Shown piece after piece: positions 10,690 to 21,619 of a DNA stretch of 64,000 bases. Position 1 is the first letter of the stretch. Each line of letters opens with the position of its first letter. Source of the DNA: Gambelia wislizenii (taxonomy: Eukaryota > Chordata > Lepidosauria > Squamata > Crotaphytidae); the NCBI GenBank assembly GCA_030847615.1, contig JAUMIR010000005.1, positions 212,334,645 to 212,398,644 of the forward strand. Direction: 5' to 3'. The position numbers were made by a program, and so were the translations under genes. The notes beneath the pieces were generated by a model that had not been told where the DNA came from, made no database searches, and saw nothing but the letters and a program-made list of their open reading frames with translations.

Positions 10690-11545
10690 TTTGGACTTTC
10701 CAAGAGGTGAGGCGAGTTATGGCATGATTGCCTGTATTAACCAAGGATGTGCTATGCTGTACACCTCCAGGAGTCTGGCCTGGCTGCCACAATTATTAGA
10801 GGTCACCTGGCAGCTCTGGCCTTTAAGGTTGCAGGCCTCCAGAACTCTACAGTCAACTTCAGAGTCCATCAGGTCCTGGAGGGCTTGGCAAAGGAGACCC
10901 TCACAACCCCCAGATGCTTGCCTCCCCATATCAGATATTGTCCTCTCACACCTTCTACATGCCCTTCCCTGTGTCTGCTCAGCACCTGATGAAGTCATAC
11001 TATTCAAGGTCGCCTTCACCCTAGCTTTCTTCATGGCCACATGGATCAGTGAACTACTCCCTAGATCAAAATGGGACACATCAGAGCACTCCCTGTACAT
11101 GTCCGATCTGTGTTGTCATCAGGATAGCTTGCATATTCATTTCAGATTATCTAAAACAGATCAACTGGGGAAGGAACAGGTGATAGCTTTGGGGGAGGGC
11201 CCCTCCAGGCCAATTGTGCGTGGTCCAGACCATGGTAGAATACTTATCATTACGCCCATGGGTATCAGCTATCTTATTTTTACATACCTCTGGCTTCCCT
11301 CTCACCCAATACCAGTTTGACTCTGTCTTGAAGCAATCCATCAGGCTCCCCCTCACCAGTTTTCAACCTATTTCTTCCGCACTGAAGCTGCTGCTGCCGC
11401 TGCAGAATGTGGATTGCCTGATACTAGCATTCACAAGGTCAGACACTGGCACTCCAGTGTCTACAGGTCTTATATAAGGATTCAGGCCAGCCAACAGCTG
11501 GCTGCTTACTTCATGGGCAGGCCTATAACCCCCCCCCCCATTTCT
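10690..11545 (+). pseudogene. DIRS tyrosine recombinase remnant
   Basis: The N-terminal DNA-binding part reads YAVHLQESGLAATIIRGHLA from 10747. The catalytic part continues in a second frame (LSHLLHALPCVCSAPDEV, then FKVAFTLAFFMATWISELL, then RLSKTDQLGKE). A third frame near 11360-11520 holds FFRTEAAAAAAECGLPDTS and HKVRHWHSSVYRSYIR. In active relatives box I reads x-R-I-S-E; here it is W-I-S-E, so the first catalytic arginine is lost. The H-x-x-R box has its histidine replaced by phenylalanine. The nucleophile tyrosine region (SSVYRSYIR) is retained. Two frameshifts plus these substitutions make it inactive. Confidence 0.85.
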
Positions 11546-11599
11546 TAACTTTCTCTGTTTTTTAAGCAAGTCCTCCCATTACAGTCTTGATAATGGGTA

Positions 11600-12135
11600 A
11601 TGCAGTTTGGTTTTCTGGGTAGAGCAACATGCAGTTTTCTCAGGAAGAGGCCATGATCTTGGAGTGGCACATCTAGCCAGAATCAAGTGGTGGGCCAAAG
11701 AGGAATGCAACGGGGTTCTCTTCTTTCTTGTCTCATGGAATTGGCTGCCACTGAAACAACAGTCACATCATCATCCTCCATCTGGGTGAGGATGATCTAG
11801 TCTGGATAGTCAGTTTTCAACTCATCAATATAGTGACAGTGGACCTCTATGACATTTATTGCCTATTTCCAGGAGTTCACATCCTAGGGACTAAGATGCT
11901 ACCTAGACGGGTATGGCAGGGTGCACGTAGTAACTCAGCCATTAATACTGCTCGATGCCATGGTAACTGTGACATCATCCACAACCTCTGCTGGATAGGT
12001 GGTACCCCCAGGCATATATATGCGAACTTAGCACACTTTTACAGAGGCAATGCTGTTCACTTCTCCCCACAAGGCTGTGACCTCTACTTGGACTCACTGC
12101 CCCATCAGCTTGAGCAATTGATTCAGAGGACTTGT
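11600..12135 (+). pseudogene. SGNH-hydrolase-like domain of the DIRS element
   Basis: After the recombinase, HIIILHLGEDDLV (from 11764) matches the block usually reading hxGxND in SGNH/GDSL hydrolases; the asparagine is aspartate here. The frame from 11833 continues LYDIYCLFPGVHILGTKMLP, RRVWQGARSNSAIN and later AVHFSPQGCDLYL, which corresponds to the C-terminal block (the usual D-x-x-H is altered). An esterase-like domain of this kind rides in vertebrate DIRS elements; its role there is not settled. An upstream frame (11607-11789) carries the N-terminal part. Confidence 0.7.
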
Positions 12136-12270
12136 GGGGGCAAGGGGTACCAAGCTAAGTTGCCTCCTTCTTGTAGTGGGTATGAAAGAGAAAAGGGGAC
12201 ATTGGCACAAGTTAAATTGGGAGGAAGGATGACCTGGGGCTATGGGATGGATTGGAGAGGGGAGTAGTCT

Positions 12271-13330
12271 GTAGTTTGGGCATCTGCAGGGTCCCTCCCC
12301 TTGGGATGACCTTTTGTTCCCCCCACAGATTGGAAATTACAGCAAGCTTTGCCATGTGATTACAAGACTCTAGGCTCTGTTGAGCATGGGTTGGACTGGA
12401 AACCATAGTGTCAAGTGTTCCCTTCCCCCCTTTCGCTACACATTATACCCAATGAGTGTATGCATGTAGCAGACTAATATATGTATCATTACCACTTAAT
12501 CCACAACCTGGTGGCTGGCCCCTTGTTTTGGTGCAAAGAGTAACCTGCCAGCCATTGCACCACCTCCACTGCCCAGCTGATGGCCACTGGGAACAGCTCT
12601 ATAGGGAGAGGGGAAACTCTATGGAATCACAATGAAATAGGAGGGGCGGTTCAGTTCTCCCCAGCCCCACATACTGAAATAGGGATGAAAAGGGTGTGTG
12701 AGAAAGTGAGAGGGTGTGTGGGAAGAAAAGGATGTTTTTTTTGGGGGGGGAGGGAGGCCTACTTTCAGCTCCTGCACATTACATGTAGCTTCTGACCCAC
12801 TTCTCACGACCACACTGTCCTTAAAAGCCCTCCCTTGCATGATATGGTCCCAAAACAGGATCCCTCACACAACTGGGGGGGGGGGGTTGTTTGGTCAAGG
12901 ATAAATGGCTGAGATGTCTCCAGTCTGGATTTTCATTGGGTGTAAACTGGTCCCAGTGAAGTGTGACCATAGTATAGTGGGTTGCCAATCCAGAATTCCT
13001 CTTGCTAGTGCAAAGGCACTGAGTCGACACTTCTTTTTAGCCATATGGAAATGCTTGCTGACTGTCTCCTTTTGTTCAGGCATCTGCTGTCATCACTGGC
13101 AGGTTCTGACTCTGATGTTGCTCTTATAGGGAAAGATATGCAGCTTTTTATTTCATGACAAATACCAGGGCCTGTCATATACAATAACAGCCTATTAATA
13201 ATTCCAATAGCTGTAGCAACATAGCCAGGAGGCCCATAAGAACCCAAAAGTTCACACTGGTAAAGGCCAATCCTGTTCCATGACATCACACAGACAGGGA
13301 ATTGGACTTGGTTCTGGAAAATCTGCATTC
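12271..13330. other. Non-coding interval with G-runs
   Basis: Probably includes the 3' flank of the DIRS element. G-runs lie at about 12739-12748 and 12875-12885. Frames here are short and domain-free. Confidence 0.5.
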
Positions 13331-13420
13331 ACATAACCCAGATTCCCCATCTGAAAAATGGGCATAATAGTGATCTCTCACATACAGCTGCTACTGTATG
13401 AGGAATGCTGCTACCTGCTC
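13331..13420 (+). mobile_element. MIR/CORE-SINE relic
   Basis: ATTCCCCATCTGAAAAATGG followed by GCATAATAGTGATCTCTCAC resembles the 3' half of amniote MIR elements. Short and diverged, so ancient if correct. Confidence 0.5.
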
Positions 13421-13825
13421 TGCCCTTGTCCTTCATCTCTGCATAGTGAAGCTAATTCTCAGCCTTCACCTCACCAGATCCAAGGTCAAGGTTGATGGTG
13501 GCATCATCGGGGCTCATCCCAAGACATCACCAGGAGCCATCCCTAGGTCTCAGGTTTGGGTCTGGGAATTTCAGGCCAGGGATGACCCTGACCTAGAAGA
13601 CCTAGACGAGATAGTAGGGTAGAGCATCAACATCTTTTAACACAATGCCAGGTTCTTGAAAGTTGTAGTCTCCCCTATTTATAGTTGCAGCTAGTACCTC
13701 AAGAAGGAAAAACCAAGGCTCAAAACTTTTTGTTTCACTTTGCTTCAAGACTCAAAGGAAAAGAAGCAACTCGTGCCTTGACTTGGAATGAAACAAAGAT
13801 TTCATTGTGGGTCATCCCACAATAA
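13421..13825. other. Non-coding interval, nothing recognised
   Basis: No domain-bearing frame or repeat recognised. Confidence 0.5.
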
Positions 13826-14035
13826 GGCAGCAGCATGGGGTAGTGGTTTGAGTGTTGGACTAGGACTCTGCAGACCAGGGTTTGAATCCCTGCTCAGCCA
13901 GGGAAGCCCATTGTGTAATCTTAGGCAATCTTCTCCTAGCCTCAGAAGGAATAAATCTTCCCAAGAAAACCCTTGATAGGCTCGCCTTAAGGTTGCCATA
14001 AGTCAGAAATAACTTGAAGGCACATGAGGACAACA
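13826..14035 (+). mobile_element. Sauria-type SINE
   Basis: The tRNA-like head (GGTTTGAGTGTTGGACTAGG, B box GGTTTGAATCC) and BovB-like tail (GGTTGCCATAAGTCAGAAAT) are clear. The central body is shortened relative to the 3272 copy. Two frames on opposite strands across it are artefacts. Confidence 0.8.
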
Positions 14036-14412
14036 TCCTCTAAATTATGTCTTGTCCCCTAACTTGCTCATCACCCTTATAAACAACATCCACTGACAAA
14101 CTGGTAGCATCACTGGAATCCAATCTTTATCTGTTTTTACCCCTGTGCATATTTTAGCCCTCAGTGCAGTGAAATGAGATGGCTGATTGGCCTGCCCTTC
14201 AAACAGGCATGTTTTCATAGCAAATACCAGGCCAGTTCTTTCTTGGATGAAGGAGTGAAATTTATAACCCTGGGAACTGCAACCCTAGGTCACTCTTACC
14301 AACAGCCCTAATCTGGCCTTTCAAATTCAGGGCTGTGGCTTTCTTGATTGAGTCTATCCACCTTTTAAGTGGTCTTCTTCTTTTCCTAGAATTGCACTGA
14401 CTTAACTGAAAC
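14036..14412. other. Non-coding interval, nothing recognised
   Basis: No domain-bearing frame or repeat recognised. Confidence 0.5.
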
Positions 14413-14604
14413 TGTCAGCCTAAACACCCTAAAGACACCAGATCCTGTCTGATCTTGGAAGCTAAGGAGGGTCAGCCTTGGTTAATACTTGGATGTGAGA
14501 CTACCAATGAACACCAGGTGCTGTGCCTAAGAAAACTCTATGAAATTCATGGGGTCACCATAAGTCGACAGGAAACTTGAAGGCACATATATACACACAA
14601 CTGC
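14413..14604 (+). mobile_element. 5S-rRNA-derived SINE, internally deleted
   Basis: The head reproduces 5S rRNA order: GATCCTGTCTGATCTTGGAA, GCTAAGGAGGGTCAG, GGTTAATACTTGGATG, GAGACTACC, then CACCAGGTGCTGT. The tail (AAATTCATGGGGTCACCATA, then AGTCGACAGG and a CA-rich end) resembles the BovB-type tail of the Sauria SINEs. Compared with the copies at 26048 and 63728, the linker between CTGTGCC and TAAGAAAACTC is missing. 5S SINEs carry the type 1 internal Pol III promoter. This is not a 5S gene. Confidence 0.85.
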
Positions 14605-14743
14605 AGTTGCAAGAGGCACTGCTATACTACAGGATCTGACACATCCTGTGTGGAAGAATCTGAGAATATTCCAGACAGACCCACACTTGACACATGTATA
14701 ATATGCTTATAAGCTCTGTGCATGTATAACATGTGTATGAGCT

Positions 14744-14840
14744 ATGCAAAGGGCTCTTGTAGCACCTTTGAGACTAACTGAGAGAAGGATGTTGGTAGCA
14801 TAAGCTTTCGTAGACTTAAGTCTACTTCCTCAGATACATG
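14744..14840 (-). mobile_element. Penelope-type 3' end with hammerhead-like core
   Basis: The minus strand holds CTGAGGA (plus 14827-14833), one extra A, a perfect six-pair helix GTAGAC-TTAA-GTCTAC (14810-14825), then GAAA, then GC-TTAT-GC. These are the hammerhead ribozyme boxes CUGANGA and GAAA with helices II and III. The flanking TTGTAGCACCTTTGAGACTA block recurs at 16946 and 31698. Penelope-like elements are known to carry hammerhead motifs. The extra base before helix II is not canonical and helix I is not clear, so I call it hammerhead-like. Confidence 0.6.
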
Positions 14841-16028
14841 GGTATGAGCTGTTCAGGTGTCTTGGCATGAGAAAGGAAAAAGAATAACTATAGCATAATG
14901 TTGCCCCCATAAATATTCAAAGACTGCTCCAGAAAAGTATTTACACCACTATTGTTTCATGTCCTTCCTTCATTTTCAGATGGAGGGGTGGAGAAATACA
15001 AAGCATTCCTTTCTAGCCTTGTATTTACAAAACAGACTTGTTATACTTCCAGCTTTCTACTCTGTTTGTACTTGCAATACGAGATATATAATGTGGACAT
15101 TTCTAATTATATCCAGCTCCCTTTCATTTCAGGGGTGGTTGTAGAGGAAAGTTACCTGGTTAAGCAGGGATACAAGTGAAGTTAGCTCCAAGTCTGTTTC
15201 CAAGGGCTCTCATCTATTTCCTGGAGCCCTTGAAGAGTCAGTGCTGCCTACAAAAATCTTCTATGCTTTCTGCCTCACTCTCCAGCCTTCCCACCTCCCT
15301 TCCTCAACTGTTTGATCCTCTTTTTTCAGTGGAATTGTTTGTCATTTCATTTTATTTTGAATTTAATTTATGGAGGTGACAATGATTGATCAATGGAAAT
15401 TTATGAAATATTATAGTGGGATCTGTATGAGAAATGGGAAATTGGGACTGATGCCCTAATTTGCCCTTGGCTTCCTTTGGAAATAACATTTATTAACTAC
15501 TAAATGTATTGGTCTGGGTTAGACTGCAGATTAACTGAAGAATCTGGGACTATTTGAATGACAAACATATTATTTTCCTTCTGTGAAATTTATAATAAAT
15601 ATAATGTAAATAGGTATGTATACATTACACAGACCCTTCAGCAACTGTCACTGAAGAGCAGCCAGAGGCCATGCTGACTAAGGGGTTATGGGATCTGTCA
15701 TCTTAAAAAGTAACTTTTTTCAAAGTGTGTGTATATTCACTTGTGCATAGGATTGAAAAGACAGGGAGAGTGAAGTAGCCCCCATTCACATGGAGCTGTA
15801 GCTCATCCCTTGCTGACATATGCCCCCCCTCAGGTTGCTCCCAGCAACAACGGTGGCCAAAACAGTTTCCCACTCGTTGGCTCAGTGGATCCATTACCTG
15901 TCTCTTGGGTCACACAGTCTTCCAGGGTCTTTCACAGCAGCTTTATCTGCTGATACTAGCAGATTGTTATGGCTGACTCTATCCTGTGAAAAAGCTCTGT
16001 GCTGTGAGGAAGTTCTGGAGGTCACGAT
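14841..16028. other. Non-coding interval, nothing recognised
   Basis: Only small frames; 15820-16362 (180 codons) has no domain and overlaps a foldback MITE. A GTAACTTTTTTCAAAG motif near 15710 is a fragment of the same MITE family. Confidence 0.5.
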
Positions 16029-16125
16029 TTGGAAAAGTTACTTTTGGGGGACAACCACTCCCAGAACTCCCAAAATAGCAGTCATTGTAAATTTAAAAGT
16101 CCCCCACAAAGTAACTTTTCCAAGC
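16029..16125. mobile_element. Foldback MITE with TTGGAAAAGTTAC termini
   Basis: TGGAAAAGTTACTTTTGGGG at the left is matched by GTAACTTTTCCAAGCTA at the right. Related copies or halves: 24750-24800, 38833-38890, 43257-43345, 58998-59050, 61384-61502. Confidence 0.65.
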
Positions 16126-16945
16126 TATGCTGCAGATCAAACAGATATTAAAGGAAAAGAAATGCAGGGTTTTGTTTTTCTATCCAGTTGCAAACTCATG
16201 CTCAGGCTGAGCTGTTCCCTTCATAGTATTTTTGCTGCCTTGTCTCTCTGGACAGCTTTCACAAGTCCTCTAAGTTATAAAAGGACTCTGCTTCACCCAG
16301 CTGCTAGATTATACACAGTGCTTCTTCTCTGCTCTGTTTCAAAACTCCAAAACAGAATCTAAAAGCTGCGATAGGTTTGGTACTGTTGAGGTCATCATAC
16401 TCTCACACCTGTTCATTCAGGATTTAGATGGAAACAGTTGCAGAGCCCATGCATGACATCTGAATAGTACTGGATCAAAACCTACAGAACTCTTTAGACC
16501 AGGAAAAGGCTGTGATCTAAGAGACAATGGTATTCTGTTGGTTAATTTGTCCAAAGTGGATGTTTCCTCATGTTCTCCTGTGTGACTTCTTAGACGTAGT
16601 ATTGGCTATGTAAAATAGCTGACTTCTGAGTGATGTGCCAATTACAACATATGACACTTATCGGATGTGTAAGAAGCCATTAACATAGCAATCAAAACCA
16701 TTTTATCTTTAGCACCAGACTTCCACTAACTCTGATCCAGCAACAGTAGTACATAATGTCTGCTGTAATGAAGGACTGAACATGGTAACCTTGTGGCACA
16801 GTATACAAGGAATTTAACTTTTTTTAAAGACTTCAGATTATGAATCACTCTGATGAAAGGCAAGATAAAAACATTTAAATAATAAAACACATAAATAATT
16901 TCCCAGAAGGATAACTGAATTGGTCAGTTGCAGCAAACAACAAGA
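16126..16945. other. Non-coding interval, nothing recognised
   Basis: No domain-bearing frame or repeat recognised. Confidence 0.5.
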
Positions 16946-17045
16946 AGTCTTGTAGCACCTTAAAGACTAACACATTTATTAATAGCTTTGCTTTAGCTTA
17001 AATTTGTAGGATTAGTCCTTCATAGCTTAGGTCATAAAAATATTG
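16946..17045 (-). mobile_element. Degenerate Penelope-type 3' end
   Basis: GTCTTGTAGCACCTTAAAGA matches the shared block of the 14744 and 31698 copies. The hammerhead boxes have decayed: the CUGANGA site reads CTATGAA and the GAAA site is mutated. Confidence 0.5.
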
Positions 17046-17634
17046 TTAGCCTTTAAGGTCCTTCAAGACTCTTACTGTTGTTACATAAATAAATATTGTA
17101 ACACCTGGACTTTCTATATTTTTAATATTATTCCCTTTTATAGTATATTCCTTTGTTTGTTTGTTTTACAGTGTTCCAATTATATTACAATATTTATATT
17201 ATATTCCTTTGTCTATTATTCCAATGTGCTATTTGCACATTGTGCCTGGCTGATAACAGCTGTTTAAGATTAGGAGCCTTTCAGAAGAAAGAGGTTCCAA
17301 TGCCATCTCTAACAGCACCATGAATGTGGCTGAATACATCTTAAAAGCCAGATTTTAAAGAGCTTAAATATTCAGAGACCTCAGCATGGATGGGCAAATC
17401 AACTTTCCTGCTTCCAACATTCACACTTTGTTCCTCTCAAGTTCTTTGCATCCCATTGATGAAGAAATGTGTGCTTTGGGAAGTTCTTATTTAAAAAAAA
17501 CACAATTTGGGAAAGTTCTTATTTAAAACAAACAATAAGGTTCTCATTCAAAAACAAACAAATGACAATACAAAGAATGTAGGTAGAAATTGCTGCCAGA
17601 AGAATCTTACAATACAATATGATTCTTATTCTTG
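17046..17634. other. AT-rich interval, nothing recognised
   Basis: Contains a short imperfect duplication around AAGTTCTTATTTAAAA at 17480-17530. No gene seen. Confidence 0.5.
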
Positions 17635-17721
17635 TACCATTGGCCCTCTGTATCCACAGGTTTTTGGTATCCAACGGGGGACCAGAAACCAAACCCCAGC
17701 TGCGACCAAGGGCCCACTATA
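17635..17721. mobile_element. Internally deleted mariner/Tigger-type MITE
   Basis: TACCATTGGCCCTCTGTATC at the left and AAGGGCCCACTATA at the right are inverted TA-bounded ends of the same family as 37496-37717. Most of the interior is missing. Confidence 0.65.
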
Positions 17722-18435
17722 CTGGAGTGGAATGTAGTTTTATTGTGAGATTCCTTGGAAACTGTTTCAAGAACTTCTTGGGGATGAAAAGCAGGAAATA
17801 ATAAATGTGTGTGGAATAAAGTGTGGAACCCCATAATAGAGAAGGGAGATTATCAGAAGGGCAAAAATCATGTCAGAAGAATGCTACAAAAACAGAAACG
17901 GGTGACATTACCAAACGAAAATGTGTTTCAGCATTCCTGGGGGTGTAGCATGGACATGAATAAGGAGTCCTTTTTTACTGGCGGCTTAGCCCTATCAATA
18001 TAAAAGTGAAGCCTCGTGCAATGCCCCGGGAATGGTTGAGGACACAGGCAACTGATAATGTTGTCCTTTTCGTTCTCATCGCTTTCTTCTGATGCAGTTT
18101 GGGACACTTTTTTTGCCAAGTTCACCTGGTGTCTACCTTACTATCTTTGGAGCACCAGGGGGAAAAATACTTTTTCAAGATCCCAGGCCCTTTAAAGTAC
18201 TTTTTAAAACCCTTCTAGCTGCTGCTGTTGCCATTTCTTTATACTACTACTTGGCTTGTAATTCTTTTTATTTGTATATGCTGTATGCTGTCCCCAACAG
18301 AGAAGGGAAACACAAAATAAATAATAGCTGGCATACTATTCAGCAGTAACAAGATCTTAAGCCAGACATATGATCTTGTAACTTTGGGGGTTCAGATTTG
18401 CAGTTGTTAATGACTGAAGGTGATCCCCAAAACTT
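17722..18435. other. Non-coding interval, nothing recognised
   Basis: No domain-bearing frame or repeat recognised. Confidence 0.5.
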
Positions 18436-18802
18436 ACCATATATTCTCATGTATAAGTCGAGAAATTTTAGTAAAAAAAAAATCGACACCAGAACCTTGG
18501 GTCAACTTATCCACGGGTCAATGTAAGTACTGTACTTTAACTCTTATCATAAAATGAACCATCCCCTTCTCTGAGTAGAGTGCAGAAAGGCCGTTTTGAA
18601 TACCCAAGCACGAAAATGGCAGTGGCAGGGTCAGTTGGCCTCCTAGTGCTTTCCCCTCTCTGCAGAATGACTCCCTGCTGGTGCTTTCCCCTCTCTGCAA
18701 ATTGACTCTCAACTTATCCACAGGTCATATCAAAATCCATAATTTTGGCCCCAAACCTGTCCTTGAGTTATACATGTCAGCTTATACATGAGTATATACG
18801 CT
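18436..18802. mobile_element. MITE with ACCATATATTCTCATGTATA termini
   Basis: Left ACCATATATTCTCATGTATA and right TATACATGAGTATATACGCT are inverted. The ends resemble those of the large element at 26566-28896. Inside, TGCTTTCCCCTCTCTGCA occurs twice about 38 bases apart. No frame. Superfamily unassigned. Confidence 0.65.
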
Positions 18803-19088
18803 ATCTTTTCAGTCAGGCAGCAGCACCGCTAACAATGGGTTTCCAAGATGCTTCAGAATGGAGTGTTGAGAAATGACCTCTGCAGTGATCTCCCAATGAC
18901 TGGCACATTGAGAGAAACAGGACCACTTAGGATTGTAACAGCTGCCTATTTTCAACATGTGGGGATTGCGCTGGAGACATTGTTTCCAAGCACCCAGCTC
19001 TGCATCATCTCAGGAATCTTTTGGTTGGGGTGTTGTCTGGCTGAAAAGGTAGGGTTTTTTAGCAGGTGGCATTATCAGACATAACCAT

Positions 19089-19323
19089 GGTTGCTGACAC
19101 ACTGAAGAAATAATGCAGCTTGACACTACCTTAACAATCATGGCTCCATTCTATGAAATCTTGGGGTTTGTAGTTCGTTGTAGTTTGTAGTTTTCTGTCA
19201 GAACTCTCATACAGAAAAAGGCTAAATATCTCACAAAACTACAAATCCCAGAATTCCACAGCATTGAGCCATGGTAGTTAAAGCAGTGTCAAACAGCATT
19301 ATTTCTGCAGTGTGTCAGCAGCC
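19089..19323. mobile_element. MITE with GCTGCTGACACACTG termini
   Basis: GCTGACACACTGAAGAAATA at left and ATTTCTGCAGTGTGTCAGCA at right are inverted. The core ACTACAAATCCCAGAATTCC is common to several window MITEs. A second copy lies at 48352-48574. Confidence 0.75.
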
Positions 19324-19932
19324 TGCGTCGTTATAGTTACATCTGACAATGCAGGATCTCAGCCTTTCGTCTGTGATCCTGTTTGAACACAGAGTCCAGA
19401 ATGTAGAGGAGTTAATATTGACCAGTTACATCACTAAAAACTTCCCATTCTGTGACAGCTGTGTTACAATGTTGAGTTTATGACACTTCTAATTAAAGGA
19501 AGGATTGCTCATTGGGGTTTTTCCTGGAAAATGATGTCTAATTCTAGAATTGTCAGAGGTGACCGAAGGATGGCTAAGGACTAGCTGAAGGAGAGAAGGG
19601 AAATGGGGCCTACTCCACTTGTTCAGCTTAGAGACCTGTTTGGCTTCTCTTTTTTTCTGAACTGTTTGCATCCAAGCCGGCCATTATCAGAATTTTGTAA
19701 CTGTAAGAACTGATGGCTGAATTTGCTTGTTTCCCTCTTCCTTCCTCAGCCACTTTTTTCCTTTTGTGTATCATGCCTATTAGACTATACATCTGAAAAC
19801 AGGGACTGTCTTCTCTGTTGGCTGACTTTATGTAAGCCACTTTGGAACTCATTTTGGCTTAAGAGTGGAGTGAAAATGATTTAAATTAAAATACACGTAT
19901 TTGTGCATGCTCAAAAGTTCTATCCTCTAGGC
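19324..19932. other. Non-coding interval, nothing recognised
   Basis: No domain-bearing frame or repeat recognised. Confidence 0.5.
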
Positions 19933-20119
19933 CACTGCTTCTCAGACCATTGATGTAGGGAACGACCAAATTTTTCCCCCTAATGTGCAAGGGAGCAGTA
20001 CCATATTTGTGTCCACTGGCTACAACAGTTTATTTCTGTCCTGAAAACTCTCTGCAGACTGGCAGCTGATGGCTCATGAAATAGCACCAGTCCAGTGATG
20101 ACCACTGTGAGTAGCACTG
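19933..20119. mobile_element. Short hAT MITE with 8-bp target duplication
   Basis: Left end CACTGCTTCTCA and right end TGAGTAGCACTG are imperfect inverted copies. CTCTAGGC (19925-19932) and CTCTAGGT (20120-20127) flank it, seven of eight identical, as expected for hAT. Confidence 0.75.
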
Positions 20120-20127
20120 CTCTAGGT

Positions 20128-20961
20128 GACAAGTTATACTTTAGTTTGTGGGTTAGCAAAGTGTGGTCAAGCTGTGAGGTTTAGGAGTGGGTGAAAATAG
20201 ATGTTATAATGTAGATAAATCATATTCCGTGCTTAAACTATTGAGATGAATTAGTATGCACATGTCTAACTCTGTAGTGGGTTTAGGACACTGTCAGATT
20301 TTGTCCCACATAAGATGTTCTTCACACTGGAAAACCTTTGAATAGTGTGAGCCTCTATGATGCCTAATCTTTTAAACCATCGCGATGTTCTCCCTACCAC
20401 CACAGCATTATACAACCGCCTGTTCACTTTAGGCCATAGGAATTAATGAAACATTCCAGCAAGTGTGGCACATTTGTTTCCTAGAAATTCCAAATGCTGT
20501 CAACCTAGAGTTGACTTTTAGTCTCAGCACAGCATGGTGCCTTTAATCACCTTGGCTGCCACCTGAAAAGTTTCCACATTTTGACCTTCACTGCTTATCT
20601 GATGCCTCTTGTAAGTTGAAGGCAACTGCACACAAGCAGCTGAATAAATGTGTTTTATACAAAAGGCAAAACTTAGTGAAATCCACAAGCTCTCAGTGGT
20701 TTTTTGGGTGCTTGCTTGGCCACACTACAGTGCCTGAAAGCCTCATTGCAAGTCAGGGTAACTCAAACAAGAAACAAACTCCAAGAATGCAATATAAAAA
20801 CTAGCAGTAGAACCTGAGTTTGCAGGGACTTTTGAATCAGCAAGGGTAAGGGCTTCACCTGCCACTCTCCACCCCTTGCCTCAGATTTATCTGTTTTTCG
20901 GGTATTAATCCTCATAGAAGCAGAGCAGGGAGTCTGCTCAAACTAGTACAGAGGGACAACT
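20128..20961. other. Non-coding interval, nothing recognised
   Basis: No domain-bearing frame or repeat recognised. Confidence 0.5.
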
Positions 20962-21179
20962 TTGAGACTTTCAGACTACTGTTATAGTGTTACTATTCCA
21001 CTTTAATTGCTTTGGCTTCCTGCTGTGGAATTCTGGGGTTTGTAGTTTAGTGAGGCCTAAGAGCTCTCTGGCTGAGAGTTGCAAATGCCCCTCCCTAAAC
21101 TGCAAATCCCAGGATTCAACAGGAGGCAGCCATAGCAGATAAAGTGGAATAGTAACACTATAACAGTGTTGTCTGAAAA
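20962..21179. mobile_element. MITE with long inverted arms
   Basis: GTTATAGTGTTACTATTCCA (left) is matched by TGGAATAGTAACACTATAAC (right). The arms are over 40 bases long. The core TTCTGGGGTTTGTAGTTTAG / AAACTGCAAATCCCAGGATT is shared with the 8675 and 36.4-kb MITEs. Confidence 0.8.
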
Positions 21180-21619
21180 TCTAGAAAGTATTTCTCCTTC
21201 ATATGGGAAAGGAACTCCTGAAAAATCTTGAGTTGGGGTGTATGCCTCTGTATATTGTTGTTTGTGTTTTTCTTTTGGGTTGGACACCTGTCACCCTCCA
21301 GATATTGCTGGATATCATGGTGCTATGACACTGACCTGGACCATACTGAGCCCAACAGAGAAACTAATCTGGACCCACTAAGATATCAGTGAGAAATGTG
21401 TCCTCCCCACATGCCACTGAACTGCAACTCCCATAAGCACAACCTGTGGAATTCTAGGAAGTTCAGTCCATGGGAAAAACGTAACTTTCTCAAGCTCTTC
21501 TTTTATTGTGTAAGGAAATGCCTCATACATATTTATTTATTATTAGTTACTGTTATATCTCACTTTCACTCCATGAACCAAAGGCACCATGTCTGGGGTT
21601 TTCCCAAGCCCCAGTCTAA
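21180..21619. other. Non-coding interval, nothing recognised
   Basis: A fragment of the palindromic MITE (ACCCTCCAGATATTGCTGG) is near 21292-21311. Nothing else seen. Confidence 0.5.

Larger units (their letters stand above)
9230..12270 (+). mobile_element. DIRS-type tyrosine-recombinase retrotransposon, decayed
   Basis: Three protein modules follow one another on the plus strand: reverse transcriptase/RNase H (about 9290-10610), tyrosine recombinase (10690-11545) and an SGNH-hydrolase-like domain (about 11600-12135). This order and content match vertebrate DIRS-clade elements, which integrate with a tyrosine recombinase instead of a DDE integrase. All modules are broken by stops and frameshifts. 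I could not locate gag or terminal repeats, so the outer boundaries are approximate. Confidence 0.85.

Noticed and set aside
14413..14604. A 5S rRNA gene
   Set aside because: The 5S-like head is diverged and fused to a BovB-like tail; several copies share this chimeric structure, so they are SINEs.
15820..16362. A 180-codon frame as a gene
   Set aside because: No domain or homology recognised, it crosses a foldback MITE, and composition is ordinary for non-coding sequence.
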